DNA of 38,977 bases, from contig JAIULY010000008.1 in assembly GCA_022565875.1 (NCBI GenBank), forward strand, positions 1 through 38,977, written 5' to 3'. Positions 24,715 through 34,278 of the stretch are shown here, one piece after another. Both the position numbers and the translations under genes were made by a program. Each line of letters starts with the position of its first letter. The stretch's first letter is position 1. The notes under the pieces were generated by a model, which worked only from the letters and a program-made list of their open reading frames with translations, did not search any database and was not told the DNA's origin. The DNA comes from Schleiferiaceae bacterium. Lineage in GTDB: Bacteria > Bacteroidota > Bacteroidia > Flavobacteriales > Schleiferiaceae.

Positions 24715-26901
24715 TTAATTGGCAATTTCGCTCATAAATTTCAAGCGAACTAATCGGAGTTCTTCCTCCGTATAGTCACCATCAAATTCATGATAAGCTT
24801 CAATTAAATCGCCTGTTTCTGAGTCTTCTAAGAAATAGTCGAATATTTCTTCTATTGAATCTTCATCTAAAATATCTTTGAGGTAATAGTCGATGTTGAA
24901 TCGCGTTCCAGAATTAACAATCATTTCCATTTCATTGAGCAGTTCGTCAATTTTCAGCCCTTTGGCTGCTGCAATGTCTGGTAAGGGTATTTTTCTATCT
25001 GTACTTTGGATAATATAGACTTTTATCGCCGATTTATTCGCTACACTCTTGAAGACCATTTCCATAGACCGGTCTATGTTGTTGTCTTCAATGTATTTGT
25101 TAATGATTTGCAAAAATGGCTCACCAAATTTTTTAGCTTTTCCTTCTCCAACACCAGAAATATTTTTCAATTCATCCATATTAATAGGATAGTGTGTTGC
25201 CATTTCCGCAAGAGAGTTTTCTTGGAAAACCGCATAAGGCGGGACATTTTTTCGTTTCGCTTCTTTACGGGTTAAATCTTTGAGCATGTTAAAGAGCGTT
25301 TGGTCGAGCGCTGTGGCTCTTCCGCTTGCGCTTGATGCGTCTTCGCTATCGTCAGTGATTTCATGTTCCTCACTGATAATGAATTCAACAGGATTTTCGA
25401 TGAATTTCCGTCCTTTGTCGGTAAGACTTAAAACGCCGTAGGTTTCTATATTTTTACTCATATATCCGCTGACGACAGCTTGACGGATGATATTATCCCA
25501 GAATGGTTCACCATGCTCGGCACCTTGGCCAAAATGTTCGCCTTCATCGGCGCGTTGTGCTTTGATACGACTCGTTGCCTTACCTTGTAAAATATTGATA
25601 ACCTCGGGACCTTTAAAGCGGTCATGCGTTTCTTTTACAATTTCCAAAATAGGGACAAGATATTCTTGGGCATCAAATTTTTTGCGTGGATGCCTACAGT
25701 TGTCACACATCGAATTACAGTTTTCATCGCTGTAATATTCACCAAAATAGTGCAACAAGAACTTGCGTCGACACATCGAAGTTTCGGCGTAGCCCAGCGC
25801 TTCTTGCAGCAATTGCTTTCCGATTTCTTGCTCAGCTACAGGTTTTTTGCTCAAGAACTTCTCTAGTTTCTCAATATCTTTTGCAGAAAAGAAAGTGATG
25901 CAATTCCCTTCTCCGCCATCTCGCCCCGCTCTACCCGTTTCCTGATAGTAGCTTTCCAAGCTTTTGGGCATGTCATGGTGAATAACGAAGCGGACATCTG
26001 GTTTATCGATACCCATACCAAACGCAATGGTAGCTACAATGACATCCACGTCCTCCATCAAAAACTGATCTTGATGGCGTGCCCGTGTGTTGGCATCTAG
26101 TCCGGCGTGGTAGGGGAGTGCCTTTATGCCATTTACCTGCAAGGCTTGCGCAATGTCCTCTACTTTTTGACGCGACAAGCAGTAAATTATGCCGCTTTTT
26201 CCAGGGAATTTTTTAACGTACTTAATGATTTCCTTTTCGATGTTGACTTTCGGTCGTATTTCATAATAGAGATTGGCACGATTGAAGGAAGATTTGAAAA
26301 CGCGCGCATTTTCCATTCCCAAGGTCTTTAGTATATCTGATTGCACCTTGGGGGTTGCTGTTGCCGTAAGTCCAATGACAGGTTTGCGTCCAATTTTATT
26401 TATGGCAGCGCGCAAGTTGCGGTATTCCGGCCTAAAGTCATGTCCCCATTCAGAGATACAATGGGCTTCATCAATAGCAAAGAAAGAGATTTGAATGCTC
26501 TGTAAAAACTCGATGTTTTCATCTTTGTTGAGTGATTCTGGAGCTACATACAGTAATTTGGTGACTCCATTGACCAAGTCTTCCTTAACTTGAATGACCT
26601 CTCGCTTAGTTAAAGAGGAGTTTAAAACATGTGCGATGCCATATTCTGTAGAAATGCCCCGCATGCTGTCTACTTGATTTTTCATCAAAGCAATTAGGGG
26701 ACTAATAACGATTGCGGTACCTTCAGCCAGTAGTGCTGGCAATTGATAACAAAGCGATTTCCCACCGCCTGTTGGCATTATTACGAAGGTATCTTCGCCA
26801 TTCATTAAACTCTCAATGATGGGTTCTTGATTGCCTTTGAATTTATCGAACCCAAAAAATCGTTTCAAATGATCTGTCGCAGATAAGGTAACTTCCGCCA
26901 T
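24715..26901 (-). CDS. recQ: ATP-dependent DNA helicase RecQ
   Basis: A 728-residue 3'-5' DNA helicase for recombination and repair. Walker A is MPTGGGKS (K48), the DEAH box is in AIDEAHCISEWGHDF near residue 140, and motif VI is QETGRAGRDG. The RecQ zinc-binding region has four Cys (CRRKFLLHYFGE and CNSMCDNC), followed by the RQC winged helix, an HRDC domain (about 525-605) and a further acidic helical extension of about 120 residues. The extension is longer than E. coli RecQ but common in Bacteroidota. The gene is divergent from tatC. No strong promoter was seen close to the ATG; a TAATTTTG match lies 123 bases upstream. Confidence 0.97.
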   Translation of the reverse strand: MAEVTLSATDHLKRFFGFDKFKGNQEPIIESLMNGEDTFVIMPTGGGKSLCYQLPALLAEGTAIVISPLIALMKNQVDSMRGISTEYGIAHVLNSSLTKREVIQVKEDLVNGVTKLLYVAPESLNKDENIEFLQSIQISFFAIDEAHCISEWGHDFRPEYRNLRAAINKIGRKPVIGLTATATPKVQSDILKTLGMENARVFKSSFNRANLYYEIRPKVNIEKEIIKYVKKFPGKSGIIYCLSRQKVEDIAQALQVNGIKALPYHAGLDANTRARHQDQFLMEDVDVIVATIAFGMGIDKPDVRFVIHHDMPKSLESYYQETGRAGRDGGEGNCITFFSAKDIEKLEKFLSKKPVAEQEIGKQLLQEALGYAETSMCRRKFLLHYFGEYYSDENCNSMCDNCRHPRKKFDAQEYLVPILEIVKETHDRFKGPEVINILQGKATSRIKAQRADEGEHFGQGAEHGEPFWDNIIRQAVVSGYMSKNIETYGVLSLTDKGRKFIENPVEFIISEEHEITDDSEDASSASGRATALDQTLFNMLKDLTRKEAKRKNVPPYAVFQENSLAEMATHYPINMDELKNISGVGEGKAKKFGEPFLQIINKYIEDNNIDRSMEMVFKSVANKSAIKVYIIQSTDRKIPLPDIAAAKGLKIDELLNEMEMIVNSGTRFNIDYYLKDILDEDSIEEIFDYFLEDSETGDLIEAYHEFDGDYTEEELRLVRLKFMSEIAN

Positions 26902-27057
26902 ATAGCCTTACTTAAAGTGTATAAATTGATTGTGTCGTCTTTCTCAATTTGAGAGAATTTCCAACGGATATAAAAGTACGTAGAGATTTTTAATCGACAA
27001 AGAATTATTTAAACTTTCAGTCAACAAAATTAAGTTTCTAATTTTTTTTGTGAAAAC

Positions 27058-27086
27058 TTTGCAACCGGTTTGTTTGAATATTTTTG
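27058..27086 (+). promoter_or_regulatory. promoter of the tatC-lptB transcript
   Basis: TTTG at 27058-27061, 17 bases, then TATTTTTG at 27079-27086, an exact -7 match. The predicted leader before the tatC ATG is about 80 bases. Confidence 0.5.
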
Positions 27087-27174
27087 AGCAGTGCCCCTGA
27101 AACTTAAAGTCAGTTTAAATGTTTCTGTATTTTGTTGATTGTTAAATGTTTTCATCGTAGTCAAAACTATTTTA

Positions 27175-28005
27175 ATGAGTAAAGCCCAAAAGTCCCCCGA
27201 CGAAATGTCGTTTTTAGAACACCTAGAAGCACTCCGCTGGCACCTCGTTCGCGCAGCAATTGCTATTGTTTTCATGGGGCTCATTGCCTTTTTGCAGCCT
27301 GCCATCCTCTTTGATGTATTGATTTTCGGTCCAAAGGAACCTGATTTTGTTACCTACCGCATGTTTTGCGAAGGAAGTCAGGCCTTGGGCATAAAGGAAG
27401 TTTTTTGCTTTGATGAAATGCCTTTCCAAATTCTAAATACCAAAATGGCGGGCCAATTCAGTACCCATATCTGGGTCTCCTTCCTCGCCGGTATCATTTT
27501 CGCTTTTCCATATTTGTTCTGGGAGATTTGGCGATTTATTAAACCAGGTCTTAAGGAATCTGAAAGGGCCTACTCGCGAGGTGTTATTTTCTTTTCTTCG
27601 TTGTTGTTTGCCGGCGGAGTGCTTTTTGGATACTTTTTGATTGTGCCGCTCTCGGTACAGTTTTTAGGGTCCTATCAAATAAGCGCGCAAATCACTAATT
27701 TAATTGATTTGAGCTCCTTTATCTCCACGGTTACTTCCGTAACTTTGGCCTGTGGGATTTTGTTTGAATTGCCTATCATTGTGTATTTCCTTTCCAAAAC
27801 AGGCATTATAACCCCAGAAATGATGCGAACGTACAGGAAGCATGCCTTGGTTGTTATTCTGATTCTTGCGGCAGTCATTACACCTCCTGATTTGAGCAGC
27901 CAAGTCTTGGTGGCGGTACCGGTGCTCATATTATATGAAATTAGCATTAGAGTGTCTAAAGTGGTAAACAAAAAAGCAAAACTCAATAAACAAGCACAGT
28001 CATGA
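27175..28005 (+). CDS. tatC: twin-arginine translocase subunit TatC
   Basis: The receptor subunit (276 residues) of the Tat pathway, which exports folded proteins across the inner membrane. It has six hydrophobic segments. The conserved N-terminal block [15 protein letters not shown] includes E15, the residue family known to contact the twin-arginine signal, and the first periplasmic-to-second-helix region has [12 protein letters not shown]. There is a normal short basic tail. I placed the start at 27175, because the alternative upstream start adds a stretch unlike the family. TatA/TatB genes are not in the window. The stop overlaps the lptB start by 4 bases (ATGA), so the two are translationally coupled. 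Confidence 0.95.
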   Translation: MSKAQKSPDEMSFLEHLEALRWHLVRAAIAIVFMGLIAFLQPAILFDVLIFGPKEPDFVTYRMFCEGSQALGIKEVFCFDEMPFQILNTKMAGQFSTHIWVSFLAGIIFAFPYLFWEIWRFIKPGLKESERAYSRGVIFFSSLLFAGGVLFGYFLIVPLSVQFLGSYQISAQITNLIDLSSFISTVTSVTLACGILFELPIIVYFLSKTGIITPEMMRTYRKHALVVILILAAVITPPDLSSQVLVAVPVLILYEISIRVSKVVNKKAKLNKQAQS

Positions 28006-28769
28006 TGAAATTGAAAGCGGATAAGCTCGTAAAAGTGTATCGCGGAAGAAAAGTAGTTAATGAGGTGTCTTTTGAAGTGTCTCAAGGTGAAATAGTGGGG
28101 TTGCTTGGGCCAAATGGGGCTGGGAAAACCACTTCTTTTTATATGGTAGTAGGCCTAGTACGACCGGATTATGGTGATGTGTTTTTGGACGACGTAGCCA
28201 TTACCAAAATGCCGATGTACAAACGAGCACAACAAGGGGTTGGCTATTTGGCTCAAGAAGCTTCTGTTTTTCGAAAAATGTCGGTTGAGGATAATATTCG
28301 TACAGTTTTGGAAATGACGAAGCTCTCTCGGCAAGCCCAAAAAGACAAGCTGGAAAGTCTTCTTGATGAATTTGGATTACAACACATCCGAAAAAATCGC
28401 GGCGATTTGCTTTCAGGTGGTGAACGTCGAAGGACAGAGATTGCCCGTGCATTGGCCACTGATCCCAAATTTATTCTTCTTGATGAACCCTTTGCAGGCG
28501 TTGATCCCATTGCTGTTGAGGACATTCAAAGCATTGTTGCCCAACTCAAACAGCGCAACATTGGCATTTTAATTACCGATCACAATGTGCAGGAAACATT
28601 AGCTATTACTGATAGAACTTACCTGATGTTTGAAGGAGCCATTTTGAAATATGGAACGGCAGAGGAGCTGGCTGAAGATGAGCAGGTAAGGCGCGTTTAT
28701 CTCGGTCAAAATTTTGAATTGCGAAAGAAAAAGCCATTGCGTGTTCAACCCACAGAAAAGGAATCTTAA
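28002..28769 (+). CDS. lptB: LPS export ABC transporter ATPase
   Basis: The ATPase (255 residues) that powers extraction of lipopolysaccharide from the inner membrane with LptF/LptG. Walker A GPNGAGKT is at 36-43, Q-loop in [10 protein letters not shown], signature [15 protein letters not shown], Walker [14 protein letters not shown], and H-loop DHNVQETL. The DHNV and FAGVDP pattern, and the absence of a membrane domain, favour LptB over other ABC ATPases. Two ATG codons stand in tandem (28002 and 28005); the first overlaps the tatC stop. Its own stop overlaps the stop of the convergent Sua5 gene. The other lpt genes are elsewhere. Confidence 0.93.
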   Translation: MMKLKADKLVKVYRGRKVVNEVSFEVSQGEIVGLLGPNGAGKTTSFYMVVGLVRPDYGDVFLDDVAITKMPMYKRAQQGVGYLAQEASVFRKMSVEDNIRTVLEMTKLSRQAQKDKLESLLDEFGLQHIRKNRGDLLSGGERRRTEIARALATDPKFILLDEPFAGVDPIAVEDIQSIVAQLKQRNIGILITDHNVQETLAITDRTYLMFEGAILKYGTAEELAEDEQVRRVYLGQNFELRKKKPLRVQPTEKES

Positions 28770-29746
28770 GTTGATTTAAACGCAGCTCGTCTCAAGCGGT
28801 CATTGATACCTCTACCCAAACCCCTTTCGGGAATGTTTGCCGCAAGAATGCCAGAAATCGGTAGGTTTTCGAATGCTCGTAAATGGGCAAATAAGTTTTT
28901 GGCTGCTTCTGATAAGTCGCCATTAGGGGAAAGCAATAGCTGCTGTGATTGCGGTATTTGTGGGTGTCTTTTGTCAAAGCCTAAGTAGCCAAGGGTTTCA
29001 AATTCTAAGGTCGTAAAGTGGGCAGCTTTGTTTTCTAAAAACAATGGTTTGCTTGGCGCATAATGGCTGTGAAGCATACCCGGAGCGGCCGGCTGAGAGG
29101 TAGAGGTCGTGTTGATGACAATCGATTCTCCGAGAACAGATTGTAAAAATTCTATAGCTAAGCCACCCAATCGCAGTACCACAGGTACATCTTGCGTAAA
29201 GTCTACAATTGTCGATTCGATACCAATGGTACAAGCGCCCCCATTTAAAATATAGGGTATTTTTTTGCCAAGTTGCGCATTGACGTGCCAAGCTGTTGTT
29301 GGGGAAACATAGCCAAATGGGTTGGCACTAGGAGCTGCCAAAGGATAGGGCAATGCTCGTAGTAGTTTTAAGGTCAACGGATGATTGGGTACGCGCAGCC
29401 CTACGGTTGGCAATCCGCTGGATACAAGATCAGAAATTATTGGTTTTTTGTTGAGAATGTAGGTAACCGGTCCAGGCCCTACGGCATTGTATAAATTTTC
29501 AGCAGCCTTTGAAATATCAAATGCATAATTTTCAAAAGCTTTGAAATCAAAACAATGAACAATCAGTGGGTCGAAGGAAGGTCGGTTTTTTACCTCGAAA
29601 ATTTTGATAACAGCGGCATCTTCCAGAGCATTGCCCGCCAACCCATAAACGGTTTCAGTTGGTATGGCGACTACTTCTTGGTTATTGAGATGGCGACATG
29701 CATCGCGTATGGAGTTTCCAATTATTGCACTGTGAGATATTGTCAT
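28766..29746 (-). CDS. L-threonylcarbamoyladenylate synthase (Sua5 type)
   Basis: This enzyme (326 residues) makes threonylcarbamoyl-AMP from threonine, bicarbonate and ATP, the first step in the t6A37 modification of tRNAs that read ANN codons. The YrdC-like domain (about 1-205) has [25 protein letters not shown] and [13 protein letters not shown]. The extra ~100-residue C-terminal domain marks the long Sua5 form rather than the short TsaC. The length fits Sua5. The stop overlaps the convergent lptB stop at 28766-28769. A promoter match lies across the 3' end of the preceding apaG gene, so it may be transcribed both alone and with apaG. Confidence 0.93.
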   Translation of the reverse strand: MTISHSAIIGNSIRDACRHLNNQEVVAIPTETVYGLAGNALEDAAVIKIFEVKNRPSFDPLIVHCFDFKAFENYAFDISKAAENLYNAVGPGPVTYILNKKPIISDLVSSGLPTVGLRVPNHPLTLKLLRALPYPLAAPSANPFGYVSPTTAWHVNAQLGKKIPYILNGGACTIGIESTIVDFTQDVPVVLRLGGLAIEFLQSVLGESIVINTTSTSQPAAPGMLHSHYAPSKPLFLENKAAHFTTLEFETLGYLGFDKRHPQIPQSQQLLLSPNGDLSEAAKNLFAHLRAFENLPISGILAANIPERGLGRGINDRLRRAAFKST

Positions 29747-29768
29747 GCGAGCGTTTTCATTTGCGCTG

Positions 29769-29797
29769 CAAAATTAGTTGAGTCTTGGCGTTGCAAA
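29769..29797 (-). promoter_or_regulatory. promoter of the Sua5 gene, overlapping the apaG stop
   Basis: On the minus strand, TTTG (29794-29797), 17 bases, then TAATTTTG (29769-29776), an exact -7 match. The -7 element contains the apaG stop codon. It is 22 bases before the Sua5 ATG. Confidence 0.45.
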
Positions 29798-30163
29798 AAA
29801 CTGAAAAGTGGGTATTTTAACAGTGAATAGTTCAAAAGTTTCTAAATCCATCATTTTATACACACCTTCCATAGCTCCAATACTGGCTTTCAATTGACAT
29901 CCACTTTGGTAGGCGTGTGATTGATAGGGAGATAATATCGGCTGTACGCCAACTACGCCTTCACCTTCAACTTCACTAGGTTCGTCATTAGTGTCGTAAA
30001 TAAACCAATGGCGACCTAGCAGTTGCACGGTACGTTCACTTGTGTTTTCTATGACAATGTCATAGTTAAACAAATAAAGAGGGCCACTTTTTGAAAAATA
30101 ACGCCCTTGATAACTGGTTTCAACGGAAACTTTAATGCCGTTTGTTAATGCGGTAACAGCCAT
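29774..30163 (-). CDS. apaG: ApaG-domain protein
   Basis: A single-domain protein of 129 residues with the ApaG immunoglobulin-like fold. The family blocks YLFNYDIVIENTSERTVQLL, HWFIYD, EGVVGVQPILSPYQSHAYQS and the late F-T-V-K-I-P-T-F strand are present. The biochemical role of ApaG is not well settled; in enterobacteria it has been linked to cobalt/magnesium tolerance and Ap4A levels. The start is taken at 30163 (MAVTALTNG), where the family begins; an upstream ATG would add a 26-residue hydrophobic stretch that does not belong to it. It lies 100 bases downstream of the T9SS plug gene on the same strand. Confidence 0.88.
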   Translation of the reverse strand: MAVTALTNGIKVSVETSYQGRYFSKSGPLYLFNYDIVIENTSERTVQLLGRHWFIYDTNDEPSEVEGEGVVGVQPILSPYQSHAYQSGCQLKASIGAMEGVYKMMDLETFELFTVKIPTFQFFATPRLN

Positions 30164-30263
30164 ACTCAAAAAAGATTGTTCAATAGTGCAAATCGGTTGG
30201 CCAAAATAAATAATTAAATTGAAAAAAAAGGCGTTTTTCAAAAAAAATGTTTGATTTTTTGTT

Positions 30264-31559
30264 TTACTGAATTCCCTGATAATTTACTGTAGCCATGCCG
30301 ATTAATCTATCGTATCGAATGCCAATCTCGCGATGATACACCAGAACGGTGTAATCGTTCTCTGTTTCCCAGTGACTGCCTTCAATTAATGTTTCGTCTG
30401 CTCGATTATTGCCATCTCGGGCAACGGCAAACTTAAAATCATAGTAGCCTTGTTTGAGTAATATTTTGCCGCTGTACCCCTTGCGCTTGTAGTCGTAGCG
30501 CAACAAAAATTCAGGGCGGATTTTCCAATCTGAAAGGGCACCAAACACGTATACATTACCCTCCTCATAGACAGTTGGGCTAGCTAAGAAAAAGTCTACC
30601 CAACAATAATCGGCTTCAATTTCAGGGTTTCTGGCTCCAGTTCGACGAATTACATAGTTGCCATTAATGTCGGGCTGAACCGAATAGTTCTCTGTCTCGC
30701 GTGTGCGCATGGGTACGAGAACAGCCTCCCAAACGGAATCCATTAAATACCTGCGCACGTTCATGGTCAAGGTTTGGAAGTTTTTGACATCAAAAAAGCG
30801 AAATTCATTGCCGCCAGGGAAATTGTTTTCCTCGTCGTGGTTATAAGTTAATGTGCTATTACCAACAAACTGCGGTTGCAAATTGAGGATAGCATTATCC
30901 CAGCGCTGATTTTGAAGAATGGCAACCTTTAAATCTTGCATAGGGTCGGGGATAGTGTACCCCGAGTGGTTGATGATAAAATTTATTTCTTGATGTGTGT
31001 TCATGTTTTGCGTCAAAGTGGCTCGTTTTGGCGCAATGGCTGGTGTCACAAAGTCCTCATATACCATGAAGCGTCTGGTGATGACTACTTGTTCTGGGTC
31101 GTCATTCTCGTATATGATTAGAAGATAATTACCCGATTTTGTGAGCCGCATATATTGATTAGGAATGGTAAAACTATAGGATACATAAGGCACAAAGGTG
31201 TTAAAGGCAAATTCGTGCTCACGAATAAAATACTCTTGAAAGCCATCTATATATTCGGCTTTTAATAAGTCCGAGGGGGTCCAATCGGCATTGCAATGAA
31301 CCACCGTGTACCCATAGTTGTGGAACACCGCTGTGATATCATCAAAAACGAGCCGTAACGGACTACCGCCAAGCCGGATTATTGGTGGCGCCAACGGATC
31401 TTTATTGGGAAATAGACGAACCGATTTGATAAAAGGCAGATAGACATCGTTGTCGTACTGCATTTGTTTGGCGTCGTAATAATCGAAAAGGTCCTCCTGA
31501 GCAAAAGTCAAGTGACTGATTGACAGAAGTAAAAATAGAGTAAAGAGAAATTTATGCAT
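30264..31559 (-). CDS. type IX secretion system plug protein (DUF5103)
   Basis: A 431-residue periplasmic/outer-membrane-associated protein of the DUF5103 family. In Flavobacterium johnsoniae a family member was shown to plug the giant SprA translocon pore of the type IX secretion system when no substrate is engaged. Family-like segments seen are IKSVRLFPNKDPLAPPIIRL, LVFDDI, YTVVHCNADWTPSDLL, HSGYTIPDP and GNYVIRR. The signal peptide is about 1-21 (ending TFAQ). I start the gene at 31559, where the signal peptide begins. No other T9SS core gene is in the window, but two T9SS substrates are, at 7380 and 19709. The family call is firm; the role is by analogy. Confidence 0.9.
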   Translation of the reverse strand: MHKFLFTLFLLLSISHLTFAQEDLFDYYDAKQMQYDNDVYLPFIKSVRLFPNKDPLAPPIIRLGGSPLRLVFDDITAVFHNYGYTVVHCNADWTPSDLLKAEYIDGFQEYFIREHEFAFNTFVPYVSYSFTIPNQYMRLTKSGNYLLIIYENDDPEQVVITRRFMVYEDFVTPAIAPKRATLTQNMNTHQEINFIINHSGYTIPDPMQDLKVAILQNQRWDNAILNLQPQFVGNSTLTYNHDEENNFPGGNEFRFFDVKNFQTLTMNVRRYLMDSVWEAVLVPMRTRETENYSVQPDINGNYVIRRTGARNPEIEADYCWVDFFLASPTVYEEGNVYVFGALSDWKIRPEFLLRYDYKRKGYSGKILLKQGYYDFKFAVARDGNNRADETLIEGSHWETENDYTVLVYHREIGIRYDRLIGMATVNYQGIQ

Positions 31560-31685
31560 AGCGATATACTGGAAAAACAAAACAATAATTTTGTGTGTTC
31601 AAAAGAACGAAATATTCTTGAAACAAAACCTTATTTATACAAATTCTAAATAACAATTATATCAAGTAAAACGGTTTCTGTTTAT

Positions 31686-31693
31686 TAGTTTTG
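31686..31693 (+). promoter_or_regulatory. -7 element of the nqr operon promoter
   Basis: TAGTTTTG is an exact TAnnTTTG match, 34 bases before the nqrA ATG. No -33 TTG is visible at the usual distance. Confidence 0.45.
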
Positions 31694-31727
31694 CCACCGT
31701 TTTATTGCGTTTAATTAAACTGTTGCA

Positions 31728-33080
31728 ATGTCGGATATTATTAAGATTAAGAAAGGAACAGACATCAATCTCAAGGGCAAAGCCCAACGAGTTACTGAAT
31801 CCTTTGAAGCACCCAGTTTGTACGCCCTTAAGCCATCAAACTTCAATGGAATTCGTCCAAAATTAGCTGTAAAAGAGGGTGATGAGGTCAAAGCAGGCCA
31901 ACCCATCTACTTTAGCAAAGACGACGAAAGAATTGTGTTTACTTCTCCTGTAAGTGGTGAGGTAACAGAAGTGGAACGCGGAGAGAAGCGAAAAATTCTA
32001 GCCATTAAGATTTTGGCGGATAAAGAAATCAAATATGTAGATTTCAAAAGTGCGGATCCCAGTAAGCTGTCCCGAGAAGAGGTATTAGAAAAACTCTTAA
32101 CCTCTGGCTGCTGGCCATTAATCGTTCAACGTCCTTATGGGATTGTCGCCGATCCAAACGCTACGCCTAAGTCTATCTTTATTTCGGCATACAACACAGC
32201 TCCTTTAGCAGCCGATGTGCAGTATGTGGTAGCAGGTGAAGAAGCGGCTTTCCAAACCGGAATAGATGCTCTTGCCAAATTAACTGCTGGGAAAATACAC
32301 TTGAGTATTCCCGGCAAAGGCGATGTAGCAAAAGCCTACACACAAGCCAAAGGCGTTGTGTTGCACAAATTTGATGGCCCACATCCTGCAGGAAACGTAG
32401 GTGTTCAGATTCATCATATCGATCCCATCAATAAAGGTGATATTGTTTGGACTATTGCGCCACAAGACGTCATAATTATAGGTAAACTTTTTGCTGAGGG
32501 TAAGTTCATTGCCAAGCGCAAAGTGGCCCTGGCAGGTTCCGAAGTGAAGGCACCAAAATATTATGAAATCACCATCGGTGCGCAACTGACCAATTTGTTA
32601 AAAGAAAAGTTGACTCCAGTAAAACCTCGTATCATTAGCGGTAATGTGTACACAGGTGATCAAGTAGCTGCGGATGGTTTCATGTCTTTCCTATCAAAAG
32701 AAATTTGTGTCATTCCAGAAGGCGATGAGCCAGAGTTTTTAGGTTGGATTTTGCCCGGATTTGGCAAATGGTCACTTTCTCGCGCTTATTTCTCTTGGTT
32801 ATCCCCCAAGAAAGAATACGTCATCAATGCCAATATGCATGGAGAAGAGCGAGCATATGTGGTTACAGGTGAATACGACAGTGTTTTCCCATTCGATATT
32901 TACCCACAGCAATTGATAAAATCAATTATGATGGGAGATATTGAAAAAATGGAACAACTCGGAATTTATGAAGTTATAGAAGAAGACTTTGCACTTTGCG
33001 AGGTGGTTTGTACTTCAAAAATCGCAGTGCAAGACACGGTTCGCAAAGGTTTAGAGTTGGCTCATAAAGAATTAGGATAA
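31728..33080 (+). CDS. nqrA: Na+-translocating NADH:quinone reductase subunit A
   Basis: The peripheral cytoplasmic subunit (450 residues) of Na+-NQR, which takes electrons from NADH to quinone and pumps Na+ outward. It has no membrane helix. Recognisable NqrA blocks are the biotinyl-lipoyl-like start (LAVKEGDEVKAGQPIYFSKD and FTSPVSGEVTEVERGEKR), LTSGCWPLIVQRPYG, and the late EIFPYD-like FPFDIYPQQLIKS segment. It is the first gene of a six-gene operon and has a -7 promoter element just upstream. The gap to nqrB is 19 bases. Confidence 0.97.
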   Translation: MSDIIKIKKGTDINLKGKAQRVTESFEAPSLYALKPSNFNGIRPKLAVKEGDEVKAGQPIYFSKDDERIVFTSPVSGEVTEVERGEKRKILAIKILADKEIKYVDFKSADPSKLSREEVLEKLLTSGCWPLIVQRPYGIVADPNATPKSIFISAYNTAPLAADVQYVVAGEEAAFQTGIDALAKLTAGKIHLSIPGKGDVAKAYTQAKGVVLHKFDGPHPAGNVGVQIHHIDPINKGDIVWTIAPQDVIIIGKLFAEGKFIAKRKVALAGSEVKAPKYYEITIGAQLTNLLKEKLTPVKPRIISGNVYTGDQVAADGFMSFLSKEICVIPEGDEPEFLGWILPGFGKWSLSRAYFSWLSPKKEYVINANMHGEERAYVVTGEYDSVFPFDIYPQQLIKSIMMGDIEKMEQLGIYEVIEEDFALCEVVCTSKIAVQDTVRKGLELAHKELG

Positions 33081-33099
33081 TTTAAAACGCAGATTGACA

Positions 33100-34275
33100 A
33101 TGAAGTTATTGAGAAACTTTTTGGATACCATTAAGCCCAACTTTGAGAAAGGTGGGAAATTGGAGAAGTTTTATCCCGCATATGATGCATTTGAAACGTT
33201 TGCATTTGTCCCAGGACATACAGCGCACAGCGGTGCACACATTCGTGATGCCATCGACTTGAAGCGCACCATGGTAACTGTAATTTTAGCCATGGTACCC
33301 GCCTTGTTGTTTGGTATGTGGAATGTTGGCGCGTTGCACTACAAAGCAATTGGTGTGGACGCATCGTTGCTAGATGCTTTCGGTTATGGCGCATTCAAGG
33401 TAATACCTCTAATTGCAGTATCATACATCACTGGATTGGGTATTGAATTTGCTGCAGCTATCATGAGAGGGCACCAGGTAAACGAAGGATACCTAGTAAC
33501 AGGGATGCTAATCCCATTGATTATGCCAGTAACTATGCCATTGTGGATGGTTGCTGTTTCAACCGCTTTCGCCGTTATTATTGGTAAAGAGGTATTTGGA
33601 GGAACAGGAATGAATATCCTTAACGTGGCATTAACAGCTCGTGCCTTCGCCTTCTTTGCTTATCCCAAGAACATGTCAGGTGACAAAGTTTGGATTGACA
33701 CGACCACAAAATCAGGCGAATCTTTGGTTGATGGCTACTCAGGAGCCACAGCTTTAGGTGAAATGGCAGGTTCTGGATCGACCTCGTTTAGCGCCATGGA
33801 TGCCTTTTTAGGATTCATTCCAGGGTCTATTGGTGAAACATCCACACTTGCCATATTAATTGGTGCTGCTATCTTGATAATTTCAGGTATTGCAAGCTGG
33901 AAAATTATGGCAAGTGCTATAGTTGGAGCGGCTGTAATGGGTGGGATCTTTAATATTTTTGCTGGATACGCCATTTCCCCCGAGCAGCAAGGCTTTATGG
34001 GAATTCCTTTTTGGCATCAAATGCTCTACGGTGGTTTTGCTTTCGGTGTGGTCTTTATGGCTACTGACCCTGTTTCAGCGGCCCAAACTGAACGTGGAAA
34101 ATGGATATATGGCTTCCTTGTAGGCTTCTTTGCCATCATGATTCGTATTTTTAACCCAGCCTATCCTGAGGGAATCATGCTTGCCATTTTATTTATGAAT
34201 GTCATGGCGCCCCTAATCGATCATTATGTGGTTGAAGGAAATATCAAAAGACGTCTTAAACGAGTAAATGCCTAA
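33100..34275 (+). CDS. nqrB: Na+-translocating NADH:quinone reductase subunit B
   Basis: The large membrane subunit (391 residues, about ten helices) of Na+-NQR that takes part in quinone and Na+ handling. It carries FMN covalently on Thr; T217 in the YSGATALGEM motif is the expected site, to be attached by ApbE, whose gene lies downstream. Segments KRTMVTVILAMVPALLFGMWN, EVFGGTGMNILNVALTARAF and FMATDPVSAAQT match the NqrB/RnfD family. I chose ATG 33100 (MKLLRNFLD) over a TTG 6 bases upstream. The stop is 3 bases before nqrC. Confidence 0.97.
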   Translation: MKLLRNFLDTIKPNFEKGGKLEKFYPAYDAFETFAFVPGHTAHSGAHIRDAIDLKRTMVTVILAMVPALLFGMWNVGALHYKAIGVDASLLDAFGYGAFKVIPLIAVSYITGLGIEFAAAIMRGHQVNEGYLVTGMLIPLIMPVTMPLWMVAVSTAFAVIIGKEVFGGTGMNILNVALTARAFAFFAYPKNMSGDKVWIDTTTKSGESLVDGYSGATALGEMAGSGSTSFSAMDAFLGFIPGSIGETSTLAILIGAAILIISGIASWKIMASAIVGAAVMGGIFNIFAGYAISPEQQGFMGIPFWHQMLYGGFAFGVVFMATDPVSAAQTERGKWIYGFLVGFFAIMIRIFNPAYPEGIMLAILFMNVMAPLIDHYVVEGNIKRRLKRVNA

Positions 34276-34278
34276 ACA

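Noticed and set aside
27675-28085. 136-residue minus-strand open frame
   Set aside because: Antisense to tatC and lptB; both of those are clear genes.
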